A program made the translations under genes and the position numbers. The notes below the pieces were generated by a model. It ran no database searches. It was not told where the DNA came from and worked only from the letters and a program-made list of their open reading frames with translations. Below, piece by piece: positions 1 to 8,310 of a DNA stretch of 64,000 nt. Each line of letters opens with the position of its first letter. Positions within the stretch are counted from its first letter, which is position 1. This DNA is from CAYMPH01 sp964529415 (GTDB lineage Bacteria; Spirochaetota; UBA4802; UBA5550). The stretch spans positions 62,001 to 126,000 of the forward strand of contig CAZGWD010000010.1 of the NCBI GenBank assembly GCA_964529415.1, read 5' to 3'.

Positions 1-1009
1 CTGCCGCTTTTCTGATATATCGTCTCTGACGTCTTTGAAATGTGTTAAATCCGATAACCGATATTAAAGCTAAAAATACATAAAGAGAGATAATTTTAAT
101 ACTATCATTCCGCCATTTGGTCAATAATGAGCTTCGGTTACGACTGGCGGCAACGACCAGAGGAGCCGGTATATTAAGTCCTGAAGGGCTAATAGTGCTC
201 AGGACAATCAACCGATCATCACCTGTCGCATTGGCTGTTCCGCTAAAAACAGAGTATTCCTTTCCACTTCCCTTGTGCTGATAAAAAAAACTATCTGATT
301 GAATTGTATTTCCTGATAATTTTTCCATTTCAGGCCTGATCATATAAATAATTCCATCCCAATGAGCGATTCCGACCCACATGTCCCCGGCATGTAATAC
401 GGAATCCAAAAGCGGGGTAAAATAATTCGGCTCAAGTGCAGCAGTGATAACTCCGGAAAATTCACCCTTTGGCCCAATAATGACAACGCTGATACCAAGA
501 GTATTTACACCCAGGCTTGTTATATATGGAGGTGTTAAATAAAGTATTTTTTCATCCGGATGATGTTTTGGAACATTGAAATAATCACGATAACCAAAAT
601 TTTTTCCAATCAGTTCCACTCTATTGGAAGCCAGCCAGATACCCGATGCATCAGTTATCCCGATAGTGCGCACACCTGGCAGTGCGTTTGTTAATATCTG
701 CAAACGGTCAATAAGATCCTGCCCTGCGGTATACCGCGGAACATATTTGCGCAGATCAACCAGGACATCTCTGGTTGCAATCAGATTTTGTTCAATATTT
801 TTCTGAAGAATTTTTGTTTTATTTAGAAGACGTTCCTGCTCTCGTTTCACTGTATTATTATAATCAGAATATATGTTTAAACAGAAAATACCACCAATCA
901 AAACAAGGGATATAATTAAAATTCGGCGTTTAGAAAAGAATGAGTCTCTGTTTAAAAATTGCTGAATTACAATTTCTCTGTCACCTTTGTTGATTTGTTC
1001 AGCAGGCAT
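1..1009 (-). CDS. Cache-domain membrane sensor, N-terminal part (cut by window edge)
   Basis: An open reading frame starts at an ATG at 1007-1009, preceded by an AGGA Shine-Dalgarno, and runs off the left edge without a stop, giving about 336 residues. The cytoplasmic N-terminus is followed by a hydrophobic helix at about residues 29-46. A long extracytoplasmic region comes next, with Cache-type features (GITDASG, then RDYFNVP, then a segment ending EPNYF). A second hydrophobic helix lies at about 303-322, then a basic linker (RRQRRYIRK). This is the usual input half of a histidine kinase, diguanylate cyclase or receptor that senses small ligands outside the inner membrane. The output domain lies outside the window, so the enzymatic class is unknown. 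It shares orientation with the adenylate cyclase gene upstream, 111 bp away. Confidence 0.75.
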   Translation of the reverse strand, partial: MPAEQINKGDREIVIQQFLNRDSFFSKRRILIISLVLIGGIFCLNIYSDYNNTVKREQERLLNKTKILQKNIEQNLIATRDVLVDLRKYVPRYTAGQDLIDRLQILTNALPGVRTIGITDASGIWLASNRVELIGKNFGYRDYFNVPKHHPDEKILYLTPPYITSLGVNTLGISVVIIGPKGEFSGVITAALEPNYFTPLLDSVLHAGDMWVGIAHWDGIIYMIRPEMEKLSGNTIQSDSFFYQHKGSGKEYSVFSGTANATGDDRLIVLSTISPSGLNIPAPLVVAASRNRSSLLTKWRNDSIKIISLYVFLALISVIGFNTFQRRQRRYIRKAA

Positions 1010-1120
1010 TTCATTTCCTGATAGTTATATTTGCAAACGATATTCAGTTATCTTTTTGACAAGAATTTCAATAAATAATTATTACTATTACAGCTGCATT
1101 TAGAATGAAAAATAATTTAA

Positions 1121-3907
1121 TCACACTTTCATATTTTTCTCTATCAGAACCTCGAATCTGTTTTTTTCAGAAAATGCAAATGAGGTATAATTCATATACA
1201 TTTTAATTTCAATATTATCGAGATTGACATCTGTTGCAAAGTAAGAGTACCCCTTTACGCTTTCCATAAGAACAGAAATTTCACTGCTGATCTGTTCAAC
1301 ATCCTGCCTGCTGAATATTTCAGAAAATCCCCCGTCCGGCAGAGTGAATCGGTATCCGATATCACCTGACTCAAGCAGATGCAGTGAGAGAGTAAGCGGA
1401 ATTATTTTTTTCAATCCCGTTATAATACCCTGGTCCGACTCATGCCTGATTTCTGTTACTGTGCAGTTATGAGAAGCATCCCGTTCGAGACGATAAACTT
1501 TTATTCTGTTTTCTTCTTCAAGAAACACGGAATTTTTGTTGTGGTCAAGCACCTGATTAATTGAGCTTTTCGCAAAAGAAATGAGACTGCCTAAATACTG
1601 GCTGTGCATTTCAGTTTTTTTCCTGAAAAACATCAGAGATCCGCGCTCGTTCAGTACAAAATAATAACAGTATTTATGCCCTGTCTGGAAAAATATCTGC
1701 AAGGAATTGTAGGAGTTTCTTTTCAGCATCTCCCTGACATGGGTTAATTCCGGTATGTGGGTGTCTGCAGCAATCAGATTCTTTAATCCCTTGTTATATG
1801 CAATACTGTACAGCATTTTAATTTCTGTCTCACATACAGTAAACGATACGCTGCTTTCAATTCCGCGTTTCATAATATTTGAAAAAATTACATAGGCATT
1901 GCCGAGCATTGTTATATACCTGAGCTTCTGCTTTTTTGCGTTTCCGGTAAAAAAAGAAAACAGCGAGTTTATGGAATTCTTGATTCTTGAAAAATCTTTT
2001 GTTGAACGGTAAGGATCTGAAGAGGTTATATATAGAGACGATTCCAAATCTTTTCCGCTTATAAGAGCTCCGTTGATTATCCTCTGTAAAATTCCTGCGA
2101 TGTCGCTTTCTTTATGAAAAATTTCAAACTTTGTTTCACCCCAGCTGTTATGGTAAAGAAAAAATATCTCATCAATTTTAGAAGAATATTTTGAAAAAGG
2201 ATTAATAATGATATAACTTACGATAGGAAAAACATCTCTTATAAAATAACTGTTATGAATATCGAGTTTCTTGATTGTAAAATGCGATGACAGCTCAAGA
2301 ATGAGATCCCTGATGAAATTTGCATCCATCTGGTAAAAACCCTGCTCAATATCAAGCCGTGTATAGTTTTTCTGGTACAACCCGTTCAGGCTTATCCAGG
2401 TAATAAGCACAAAAAGATTTTTATGCTTTTTAATCAAAATCTGCTCAGCTTTTTCATTTACAATGAGCCGTTTGCTGAGAATCCAGGATTCATTATTTGA
2501 CTTGTCCCTTATGAAAGCCAGAAGCAGAAGCTTTTCCGGCGGATATGTTTTAAAGCTCAGTGTATTGTCGATCTTGTTGTCTTCAGGCTGAAAATGAGAA
2601 TAAATTTTCCGGTTGATATGAAGCAGAGACTCATGATTGATCGAATTCACTCTTCCGCCTGCATCAATCATGTTCAGGATATTCTTGTATCCCTTCAGAA
2701 TATTTTTTTTCGCGTTGTTCAGGAGCTGATTGACAGATTTAATTTCCCATTTATCAAAATTATCAACATGCTTGACAGTGTCTGCGTCCCAGCGCCATTT
2801 ATTTGTGTACTCAAGCATTTTTGCTGATTTATCCGGGTTCAGCTGTTTATCGGCCGGCTGGGAAAGCCCAGGATCAACCTTGAGATAAAAGCAGGTCTTG
2901 ATAATATTTAAAGCAGTCGGATCATCGTTGCTCTGACTGTAGTACTCGTACACCTGATTGAACATAATCAGATAGGCATCTATGCTTTCGAGATCGGTTT
3001 TTCCTTCCTGAATATTTTTCTTTATAAAATTGCTGATAAACGGATTTTCAGTCTTGTCATGTATATATCTTTCAAGCAGACCCAGTTTCATGATCGATTT
3101 GAACGGATTGCCGAGCGACTTCATAATCTGAAACAGCGCTGCAATGAGAAAGTCTTCCTTCACGATCTTCGAGAGGTTTCCAAGTTCAACGAAGTCATAC
3201 TCGTAGCCTGTACCCTTGATCACAGAAAACCACTCGGCATATTCAGCGTCTCCGCAGTCTGCTGGAACTACCCACCAGAATGGCAATTTGCCATAGAGGA
3301 TAATTGAGCTTCGGAAAAATTCCTCTTTCAGGAGCTGGCCAAGAGACGTTCCTGTAAGACCGTATTCATCATCCTCGTCAAAAATATTATTTCTAATCTG
3401 ATTAATATCATTGATGAAAAAATGAACCTCTCTATTGTAGTTTTCTTTTATCCAGTCTTCGATAAGCCGGCATTTTGTCCTGAATGCATTAAGGCCTTCG
3501 GGAGTTACTGTTGAAACATCCCCGCATATCCAGAAATCAAAATCTGATTCTGCAGTAAATGCAATAGTCCCTGTGCTGCCTATCAGGGCAAACATCTGAA
3601 TAAACTGCTCAGCAGCACGAATTTTTGTAAATACAAAAGAAGGATGATTTGTTCTAATGTATGATACTGCTTTTTGAGAAGGAGTATAGTTATAAATTCC
3701 GCCCGGAATATTTTCACCTTCAACAAAACCTGGAAATTCGGGAAGGTTTACAGTAAAAAGAAAAGGAATGAATTCAAGAAGGCTCAGAAGTTCGGGACTT
3801 GAAATGGACTCATTGAGTTTATTTTTTTTAATATCATTGTATTTGATGAAAATATTTTTATATATTTTTATCCGGTCAAGCAAGTCAGTTGTTTTTTCAA
3901 TATCCAT
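1121..3907 (-). CDS. cyaA: Class I (CyaA-type) adenylate cyclase
   Basis: A 928-residue protein likely to make cAMP from ATP in the cytoplasm. The N-terminal half matches the class I adenylate cyclase catalytic domain. It has the nucleotidyltransferase signature G110-S111 followed by D122-x-D124 in a GS...SDFDFW context. A segment reading EVHFFIND follows at about 160-168, and a later stretch ends in FWWVVP. Length is close to the enterobacterial enzyme (about 850 residues). The C-terminal half, from about residue 420, is not a domain I recognise and is probably regulatory. The start is an ATG with an AGGAA site about 5 bp upstream. It lies in the same direction as the HD-GYP gene, so cAMP and cyclic-di-GMP functions are neighbours. 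I am sure of the family; activity is inferred from the intact acidic residues. Confidence 0.85.
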   Translation of the reverse strand: MDIEKTTDLLDRIKIYKNIFIKYNDIKKNKLNESISSPELLSLLEFIPFLFTVNLPEFPGFVEGENIPGGIYNYTPSQKAVSYIRTNHPSFVFTKIRAAEQFIQMFALIGSTGTIAFTAESDFDFWICGDVSTVTPEGLNAFRTKCRLIEDWIKENYNREVHFFINDINQIRNNIFDEDDEYGLTGTSLGQLLKEEFFRSSIILYGKLPFWWVVPADCGDAEYAEWFSVIKGTGYEYDFVELGNLSKIVKEDFLIAALFQIMKSLGNPFKSIMKLGLLERYIHDKTENPFISNFIKKNIQEGKTDLESIDAYLIMFNQVYEYYSQSNDDPTALNIIKTCFYLKVDPGLSQPADKQLNPDKSAKMLEYTNKWRWDADTVKHVDNFDKWEIKSVNQLLNNAKKNILKGYKNILNMIDAGGRVNSINHESLLHINRKIYSHFQPEDNKIDNTLSFKTYPPEKLLLLAFIRDKSNNESWILSKRLIVNEKAEQILIKKHKNLFVLITWISLNGLYQKNYTRLDIEQGFYQMDANFIRDLILELSSHFTIKKLDIHNSYFIRDVFPIVSYIIINPFSKYSSKIDEIFFLYHNSWGETKFEIFHKESDIAGILQRIINGALISGKDLESSLYITSSDPYRSTKDFSRIKNSINSLFSFFTGNAKKQKLRYITMLGNAYVIFSNIMKRGIESSVSFTVCETEIKMLYSIAYNKGLKNLIAADTHIPELTHVREMLKRNSYNSLQIFFQTGHKYCYYFVLNERGSLMFFRKKTEMHSQYLGSLISFAKSSINQVLDHNKNSVFLEEENRIKVYRLERDASHNCTVTEIRHESDQGIITGLKKIIPLTLSLHLLESGDIGYRFTLPDGGFSEIFSRQDVEQISSEISVLMESVKGYSYFATDVNLDNIEIKMYMNYTSFAFSEKNRFEVLIEKNMKV

Positions 3908-3998
3908 TGCATTTCCTGATGCTTTCAGTTTTTATTAAGCTGCTTTTCAATCATATGGGAATCCCGATAAATCTTTTATGGACATATACTGAAATTTT

Positions 3999-5282
3999 TC
4001 ATGCTTCGCCGGCAGTGTTCGTTGTTTTATCCGCCTGATCTGTGACAGCTGCCCTTTCATATACATTGGCAACGTAGTTCTGATAAACTTTCATCATGTC
4101 CACAGTGACCGGACGTTTTAATTTCTCATTCTGGGCATTTTTAAGGATTACGATTTTCGGATTCATGGGATAAAGCTTGTTCATTTCTTCAATGATGCCG
4201 ATCTCTCCTGTATTGAGCCTCACAAGGTCGCCCCTTCCCATTAAAAAATCACCCTTATTCAGAATAAATCCCAGGGCGCGGATAAAATCCCTGAAATCTG
4301 CCGGAAGAAAATGATATTCCTTTTTATAATCAGCATAAGTCATATTAAGCATGGTCCGGAGAGCATCCCTGCTTGTTAAGGCTTTTTCACCTGGCTTGAC
4401 AAGTATCAGGGAGATATAAACATCAATGAGCCCTGCAAGCCTGATCTCGCGCGGAATTTTATTCTGGTAGTGATCCATATCAAAACCGTACGGGTACCCG
4501 TCACCATCGGCCCGCTCATGATGAAGCAGCAGCACTCTTTTTTCAATATCATGAAGGTGAGGATTTTTTTCTATAAACTTATATCCAACATGAGTATGGC
4601 CCTTGATAACATCGAATTCCTCATCGTTCAGTTTGGCTTTGTACAGAATTTCCTTTGAAACAGAAGAAAAACCAATATCATGAAAAAGGCCTCCGACACC
4701 CATGGCGGATTTTATTTCACCTTTAAAATCAAGCCTTGATGCAAGAATCGCGCAAAGCATTGATACATTTGCTGAATGATGATAGTAGTAATCATCAAGG
4801 TCCTTCAGTTTGGATACGGCATCAAATATTCCATCATTATTATTCTCGATCTGGGTGAGGATCTTGTCTACAAGTCCCCGGGACTGCTCAATCATCCCTT
4901 TTGATACTGAAGATCCTGGGGAGCTTTTATACATATCCCTGACATTTTCAAGAAGGTTTCTCGTGTGTTCAATTGCTTCGCCCCTGAGCTGGTCATCAAT
5001 GACCCCTTTGTTGCAATTCAGACCGGAATCGGTTCCGCATGCTTTATCATTTTTCTTTGACTGGGATGGATTATAATAGAGCTGATTTATATTGGAAATC
5101 ACAAGATGTTTGAGAATGGCATCTGAAATGGGTGTATGAGCTTCAAGTATGAGATTATAATTTTCGTCATAAACATCATAGGCGTAGCGGTCACCCGGCT
5201 TGATCAGCCGTACTTCCAGCTGCACATGCTCAATGTCTTTTTCAAAATCTTTTTTTTCTTTATCTGTAGGCATAATTTTCAC
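3999..5282 (-). CDS. HD-GYP domain protein (probable cyclic-di-GMP phosphodiesterase)
   Basis: A 427-residue soluble protein. Residues 20-70 resemble the N-terminal region found before many HD-GYP domains. The HD-GYP domain spans about 165-345, with H201-D202, H229/H231, an HHE triplet at 254-256 and GYP at 262-264. All expected metal ligands appear present, so phosphodiesterase activity on cyclic di-GMP is plausible. The C-terminal 80 residues form a small extra domain (GRGDLVRLNTGEIG) common behind HD-GYP modules. The first in-frame start is GTG at 5282. An ATG three codons later (5273) sits better behind a GAGAAG ribosome-binding site and may be the true start. It is transcribed away from mazG, and a TTGACA box lies upstream. 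Confidence 0.85.
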   Translation of the reverse strand: MKIMPTDKEKKDFEKDIEHVQLEVRLIKPGDRYAYDVYDENYNLILEAHTPISDAILKHLVISNINQLYYNPSQSKKNDKACGTDSGLNCNKGVIDDQLRGEAIEHTRNLLENVRDMYKSSPGSSVSKGMIEQSRGLVDKILTQIENNNDGIFDAVSKLKDLDDYYYHHSANVSMLCAILASRLDFKGEIKSAMGVGGLFHDIGFSSVSKEILYKAKLNDEEFDVIKGHTHVGYKFIEKNPHLHDIEKRVLLLHHERADGDGYPYGFDMDHYQNKIPREIRLAGLIDVYISLILVKPGEKALTSRDALRTMLNMTYADYKKEYHFLPADFRDFIRALGFILNKGDFLMGRGDLVRLNTGEIGIIEEMNKLYPMNPKIVILKNAQNEKLKRPVTVDMMKVYQNYVANVYERAAVTDQADKTTNTAGEA

Positions 5283-5377
5283 TTCTCATTTTAATAAACA
5301 TTATTGCAAATGCAGAGCATTTCATCAAAGTTCCTGCTGTTTATCAGACATCATAATTATATTTATAAACTAAAGCA

Positions 5378-5406
5378 ACTATTTTTCTATTCGAATATTC
5401 TGTCAA
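5378..5406 (-). promoter_or_regulatory. Candidate sigma-70 promoter for the HD-GYP gene
   Basis: Read on the minus strand, TTGACA (5401-5406) is followed after 17 bp by AATAGT (5378-5383). The -35 is perfect and the -10 is weak (4 of 6). It lies about 95 bp upstream of the HD-GYP start in the 219-bp divergent gap shared with mazG. Confidence 0.35.
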
Positions 5407-5501
5407 ATGAGAATGCAAAATAAATTTTTAATGACAAAAAATATCAGATTTCATGTAAAATCATTCATGCAGGTCTACAATAATTATATAAGGAAATATC
5501 A

Positions 5502-6284
5502 ATGAATTTAAAGGAAACAAAACCTCTTTACATTCTTAAAGAAATAGCGTCGATTCTTAGGAGTGAAAACGGATGCGCATGGGACAAGGAACAGACTTCT
5601 AAAACTCTAAAGCCATATCTGATAGAAGAGGCATATGAAGTATATGATGCGATAGATATGAATGATGATGAAAATTTAAAAGAGGAACTTGGCGATCTTC
5701 TTTACCAGATATATGCCCACAGCCAGATAGCTTCTGAAGCAGGTTTATTCACCCTGGATGATGTGGCTGAAGCGATTGCAGCAAAACTTATCCGCAGGCA
5801 TCCTCATGTATTCGGAGACGACAAACAGGCCACTGCAGACGAGGTAAAAGAGAAATGGGAAAAAATTAAAACCGAGGAGAAAAGCGGAAGAGAATCGATT
5901 CTTGATGGAGTTCCGAAAGGCATGCCTGCCTTATTGAAAGCATACAGAATACAGGAAAAGGTATCACGGATCGGATTTGACTGGGAGAGCATTAATGGCG
6001 CAGAAGACAAGTTAGATGAGGAAATTACCGAGCTAAAGGAAGCTGTTAAACTTCGTGATCATGAAAAAATTTCCGATGAAGCAGGAGATGTATTATTCAG
6101 CATTGTAAATGTTTTAAGATTCGCAGGAGTAGAACCCGAAGCTGCATTAAACAGCACAATCAAAAAATTCACCGGACGTTTTAAATACATAGAAAAAAAA
6201 TCCGCAGATTCCAGCAAACAAATTTCACAAATGAGTCTTTCCGAAATGGAAGAATTATGGGAAGAAGCAAAAAAAATAAGTTAA
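5502..6284 (+). CDS. mazG: Nucleoside triphosphate pyrophosphohydrolase MazG
   Basis: A 260-residue full-length two-domain MazG that hydrolyses (d)NTPs to the monophosphate plus pyrophosphate, a house-cleaning role for damaged nucleotides. The first domain carries the diagnostic WDKEQT near residue 27, then an EEAYEV and ELGDLLYQ pair, with EELGD and RRHPHVFGD in the expected order. The second domain (about 150-255) repeats the EExxE...EAGDVLFS pattern. Glutamates of both metal sites look intact. The start at 5502 follows an AAGGAAA site. It stands alone, divergent from the HD-GYP gene and convergent with ppnP across a 279-bp gap. Family assignment is firm. Confidence 0.93.
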   Translation: MNLKETKPLYILKEIASILRSENGCAWDKEQTSKTLKPYLIEEAYEVYDAIDMNDDENLKEELGDLLYQIYAHSQIASEAGLFTLDDVAEAIAAKLIRRHPHVFGDDKQATADEVKEKWEKIKTEEKSGRESILDGVPKGMPALLKAYRIQEKVSRIGFDWESINGAEDKLDEEITELKEAVKLRDHEKISDEAGDVLFSIVNVLRFAGVEPEAALNSTIKKFTGRFKYIEKKSADSSKQISQMSLSEMEELWEEAKKIS

Positions 6285-6433
6285 TAAACTTTCAAACAAG
6301 CCGGTGCCTCTCAACCCGGCGGAATAGTTATTGTTTCCAAACAGTATTTAGAAGGCAGATGATAATCTGCTCTTACAATGATTTAGTGTGAGTTCTGTAA
6401 CTTTCAAAGTCATTTAGCCCCTGCGGCAATGAG

Positions 6434-6495
6434 CAGGCGGAGGGGTGTGGATCCATAAGGAGAGGGGACTTCCAAGAAAGTCACCTCTTCTTATG
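6434..6495. repeat. GC-rich repeat with long hairpin between convergent genes
   Basis: In the 279-bp gap between mazG and ppnP, positions 6454-6471 and 6478-6495 form an 18-bp inverted repeat with two mismatches and a 6-base loop. Just before it, at about 6437-6448, is GGCGGAGGGGTG, which recurs at 24574-24585 in another intergenic repeat. There is no clear T-run on either side, so I call it a dispersed repeat that may also stop transcription. The rest of the gap shows nothing I can name except a short GCCGG/CCGGC hairpin near 6300-6323. Confidence 0.5.
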
Positions 6496-6563
6496 ATTTC
6501 CCAATACTGCACATCTGAAGTAAACAATCATTTAAAAATTAGATCAGCTTATATCTGCAATTT

Positions 6564-6845
6564 TTATTTATAAATGCACAGATAAGCCGTATCCTCTTCA
6601 ACCTTCAGCTGAAATTTCTGATTTGCTTCAACCGTAAAATTTTCTCCCTTTGAGAATTTTTTCCAACTGGAAGACCCTGGAAGCTTTACAGTCAGAGCTC
6701 CTGAAACTACACTCATGATTTCCACTGTTGATGTACCGAATTCATACTCTCCCTGTTTCATAACTCCAACAGTTGACTTGCCTTCGCTGTTATCCAGAGC
6801 AAGGGATTTAACTTTTCCATCGAAGTATTCATTCATTTTAATCAT
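6564..6845 (-). CDS. ppnP: Pyrimidine/purine nucleoside phosphorylase PpnP (DUF1255)
   Basis: A 93-residue single-domain cupin-fold protein matching PpnP/YaiE over its whole length. The N-terminal NEYFDGKVKSL, the central GTSTVEIMSV...GALTVKLPG and the late GENFTVEANQKFQLKV are characteristic of the family. Family members phosphorolyse a broad range of nucleosides to free bases and pentose-1-phosphate in the cytoplasm. The ATG start is supported by a GGAAGG site 6-7 bp upstream. The gene lies 24 bp downstream of the START-domain gene in the same direction and may be co-transcribed with it. Confidence 0.88.
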   Translation of the reverse strand: MIKMNEYFDGKVKSLALDNSEGKSTVGVMKQGEYEFGTSTVEIMSVVSGALTVKLPGSSSWKKFSKGENFTVEANQKFQLKVEEDTAYLCIYK

Positions 6846-6868
6846 AATAATCCTTCCTTAATTTATAT

Positions 6869-7492
6869 TTATTTTATTTTTTTATAATCTTTCAGCATAT
6901 CTCTGATTGCTTTTATAGTATTGATAGGACCTGAGCCGACCAGATTATTGAATAAACCCTTAGGAATATCACCCGCTGGATTTGCTCTTGACTGAATTTT
7001 CAGCAGTGTTTTTTCTCCGCTTCTGGTCAATGTATACACATCCTTCATTTGAGTCATTCGGATAATTTTCTCATTTGGAGGAATCTTCGGATACGATTCA
7101 AATGCTGTTGTAATAATTGTTATTTTATCTTTTTCACGCAAAACCCTGTAAAGAGCAACAGTATCCCTGTCCCATACTGGCCAGGGCATTCCAATATGAG
7201 TATAAACAACCCTGGAACCATCCGGCAATATTTCTGCAATATATGCTTTTTTAACCATTTTAAAATACTTGAAATATTTTTCAAGATCGGTCATGGATTC
7301 AGCAACCACCTCAAGACTTGCGTTAACATAGCCTTCGCCGAAAGCCTCCTCAACAGGAAAATCAACAGGCTTTCTTGTATAGGAAGTAATGCCTTCATCT
7401 TCTTTATAGAAGGTCCAGTCAGTGTCTGAATATAGATATGGCGAGAATAGAATTATCAGGCAAGGAATAATTATGATAAAGAATTTATTCAT
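6869..7492 (-). CDS. Exported START-domain protein
   Basis: A 207-residue protein with a hydrophobic signal sequence at about residues 3-22 (no lipobox cysteine in a convincing position, although C11 lies within the hydrophobic core). The remainder reads as a START/Bet v 1-like lipid-binding fold: DWTFYKEDEGITSYTRK at the start, then GMPWPVWDRD about the middle and NPAGDIPKGLFN near the end, a pattern of START-domain proteins exported by Gram-negative bacteria. It probably binds a hydrophobic ligand in the periplasm; the ligand cannot be read from the sequence. No strong Shine-Dalgarno precedes the ATG. Confidence 0.7.
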   Translation of the reverse strand: MNKFFIIIIPCLIILFSPYLYSDTDWTFYKEDEGITSYTRKPVDFPVEEAFGEGYVNASLEVVAESMTDLEKYFKYFKMVKKAYIAEILPDGSRVVYTHIGMPWPVWDRDTVALYRVLREKDKITIITTAFESYPKIPPNEKIIRMTQMKDVYTLTRSGEKTLLKIQSRANPAGDIPKGLFNNLVGSGPINTIKAIRDMLKDYKKIK

Positions 7493-7563
7493 TATGATGC
7501 GCCCCGCAAAGTTTTCAACAATTTTCAGGAGAATGATATTCCATTACTTTCTAATATTAACTG

Positions 7564-7965
7564 CTACAACTCCCAATCCTCAAGAACAAGACCTTCAATG
7601 CGAGAAAACTCATTTGTATTATGCGTAACTAAAATTAAATTTTTAGACATTGCAATAGCTGCAATCATAATATCATATGGACCGACAGGAGTTCCTTTTT
7701 TATCAAGCAATGCTCTAATCTCCCCACATATTAGAGCCATTTTATCATCAAATGTCTCGCTAAAAAACTGTGAAAGAAAATTGTCAAGAAGATTGAGTGT
7801 TTTCTCCTTGTTTTCACTTTTAAAAGCACCATAATATAACTCATATCGAACAATAGCAGGTATACATACATCACTGTTTTTTATTTCAGCAATTCGGGAG
7901 AGTACCTTATCCGACTGACCTTTTAAAATTTTTATACAAACATTTGTATCTAAAAGAAATTTCAC
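7564..7965 (-). CDS. vapC: VapC-type PIN-domain ribonuclease toxin
   Basis: A 133-residue PIN-domain protein covering the full family length. The acidic metal-binding residues are visible: D6 in LLDTNV, E42 in RYELYYGA, D98 in GPYDIMIA and the LVTHNTNEF segment near 112-120. VapC toxins cleave RNA, often initiator tRNA, unless bound by their antitoxin. It starts with GTG in a GTGA overlap with the stop of the upstream small gene, the usual arrangement of a toxin translated with its antitoxin. No sign of disruption. Confidence 0.88.
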   Translation of the reverse strand: MKFLLDTNVCIKILKGQSDKVLSRIAEIKNSDVCIPAIVRYELYYGAFKSENKEKTLNLLDNFLSQFFSETFDDKMALICGEIRALLDKKGTPVGPYDIMIAAIAMSKNLILVTHNTNEFSRIEGLVLEDWEL

Positions 7966-8249
7966 AATAATTCTCTTTTTTCAAAAATACCCTGGCTGAC
8001 TCTATCAGGAAAATCTGGGATGCTTCCATAAAAACTTATTAGCGACTTGATATTATCGACAAGCGGTTCATCAAGATCAGGCGACATCCATATTTTCCCT
8101 TTAAGCAAACCTTGATCTCTGTTTTTTGCTGTCTTTTTAACAGTTTCAATTATTACTGTAACTTCATTGTCATCAATTGGTATTGATTCTGACAATTGTA
8201 TTGTTGTATGATTTACAATATGCCCTTTTACAATATAAGCAGTTTCCAT
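7962..8249 (-). CDS. VapB-like antitoxin
   Basis: A 95-residue protein immediately upstream of the VapC gene and overlapping it by 4 bp, so assigned as the antitoxin. The first 35 residues resemble an AbrB-like or MazE-like beta-rich DNA-binding region (TIQLSESIPIDDNEVTVIIE). The centre (LLKGKIWMSPDLDEPL) resembles the toxin-binding tail of DUF2281/Phd-type antitoxins. About 25 further residues follow that I do not recognise, making it longer than many members. GGAGAGG lies 6 bp before the ATG. The assignment rests mainly on context. Confidence 0.7.
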   Translation of the reverse strand: METAYIVKGHIVNHTTIQLSESIPIDDNEVTVIIETVKKTAKNRDQGLLKGKIWMSPDLDEPLVDNIKSLISFYGSIPDFPDRVSQGIFEKRELL

Positions 8250-8310
8250 ATCCCTCTCCTAAAATAATTCAATTAAAAATTTATACAGTAACCCGCTAAA
8301 GTCAATATTT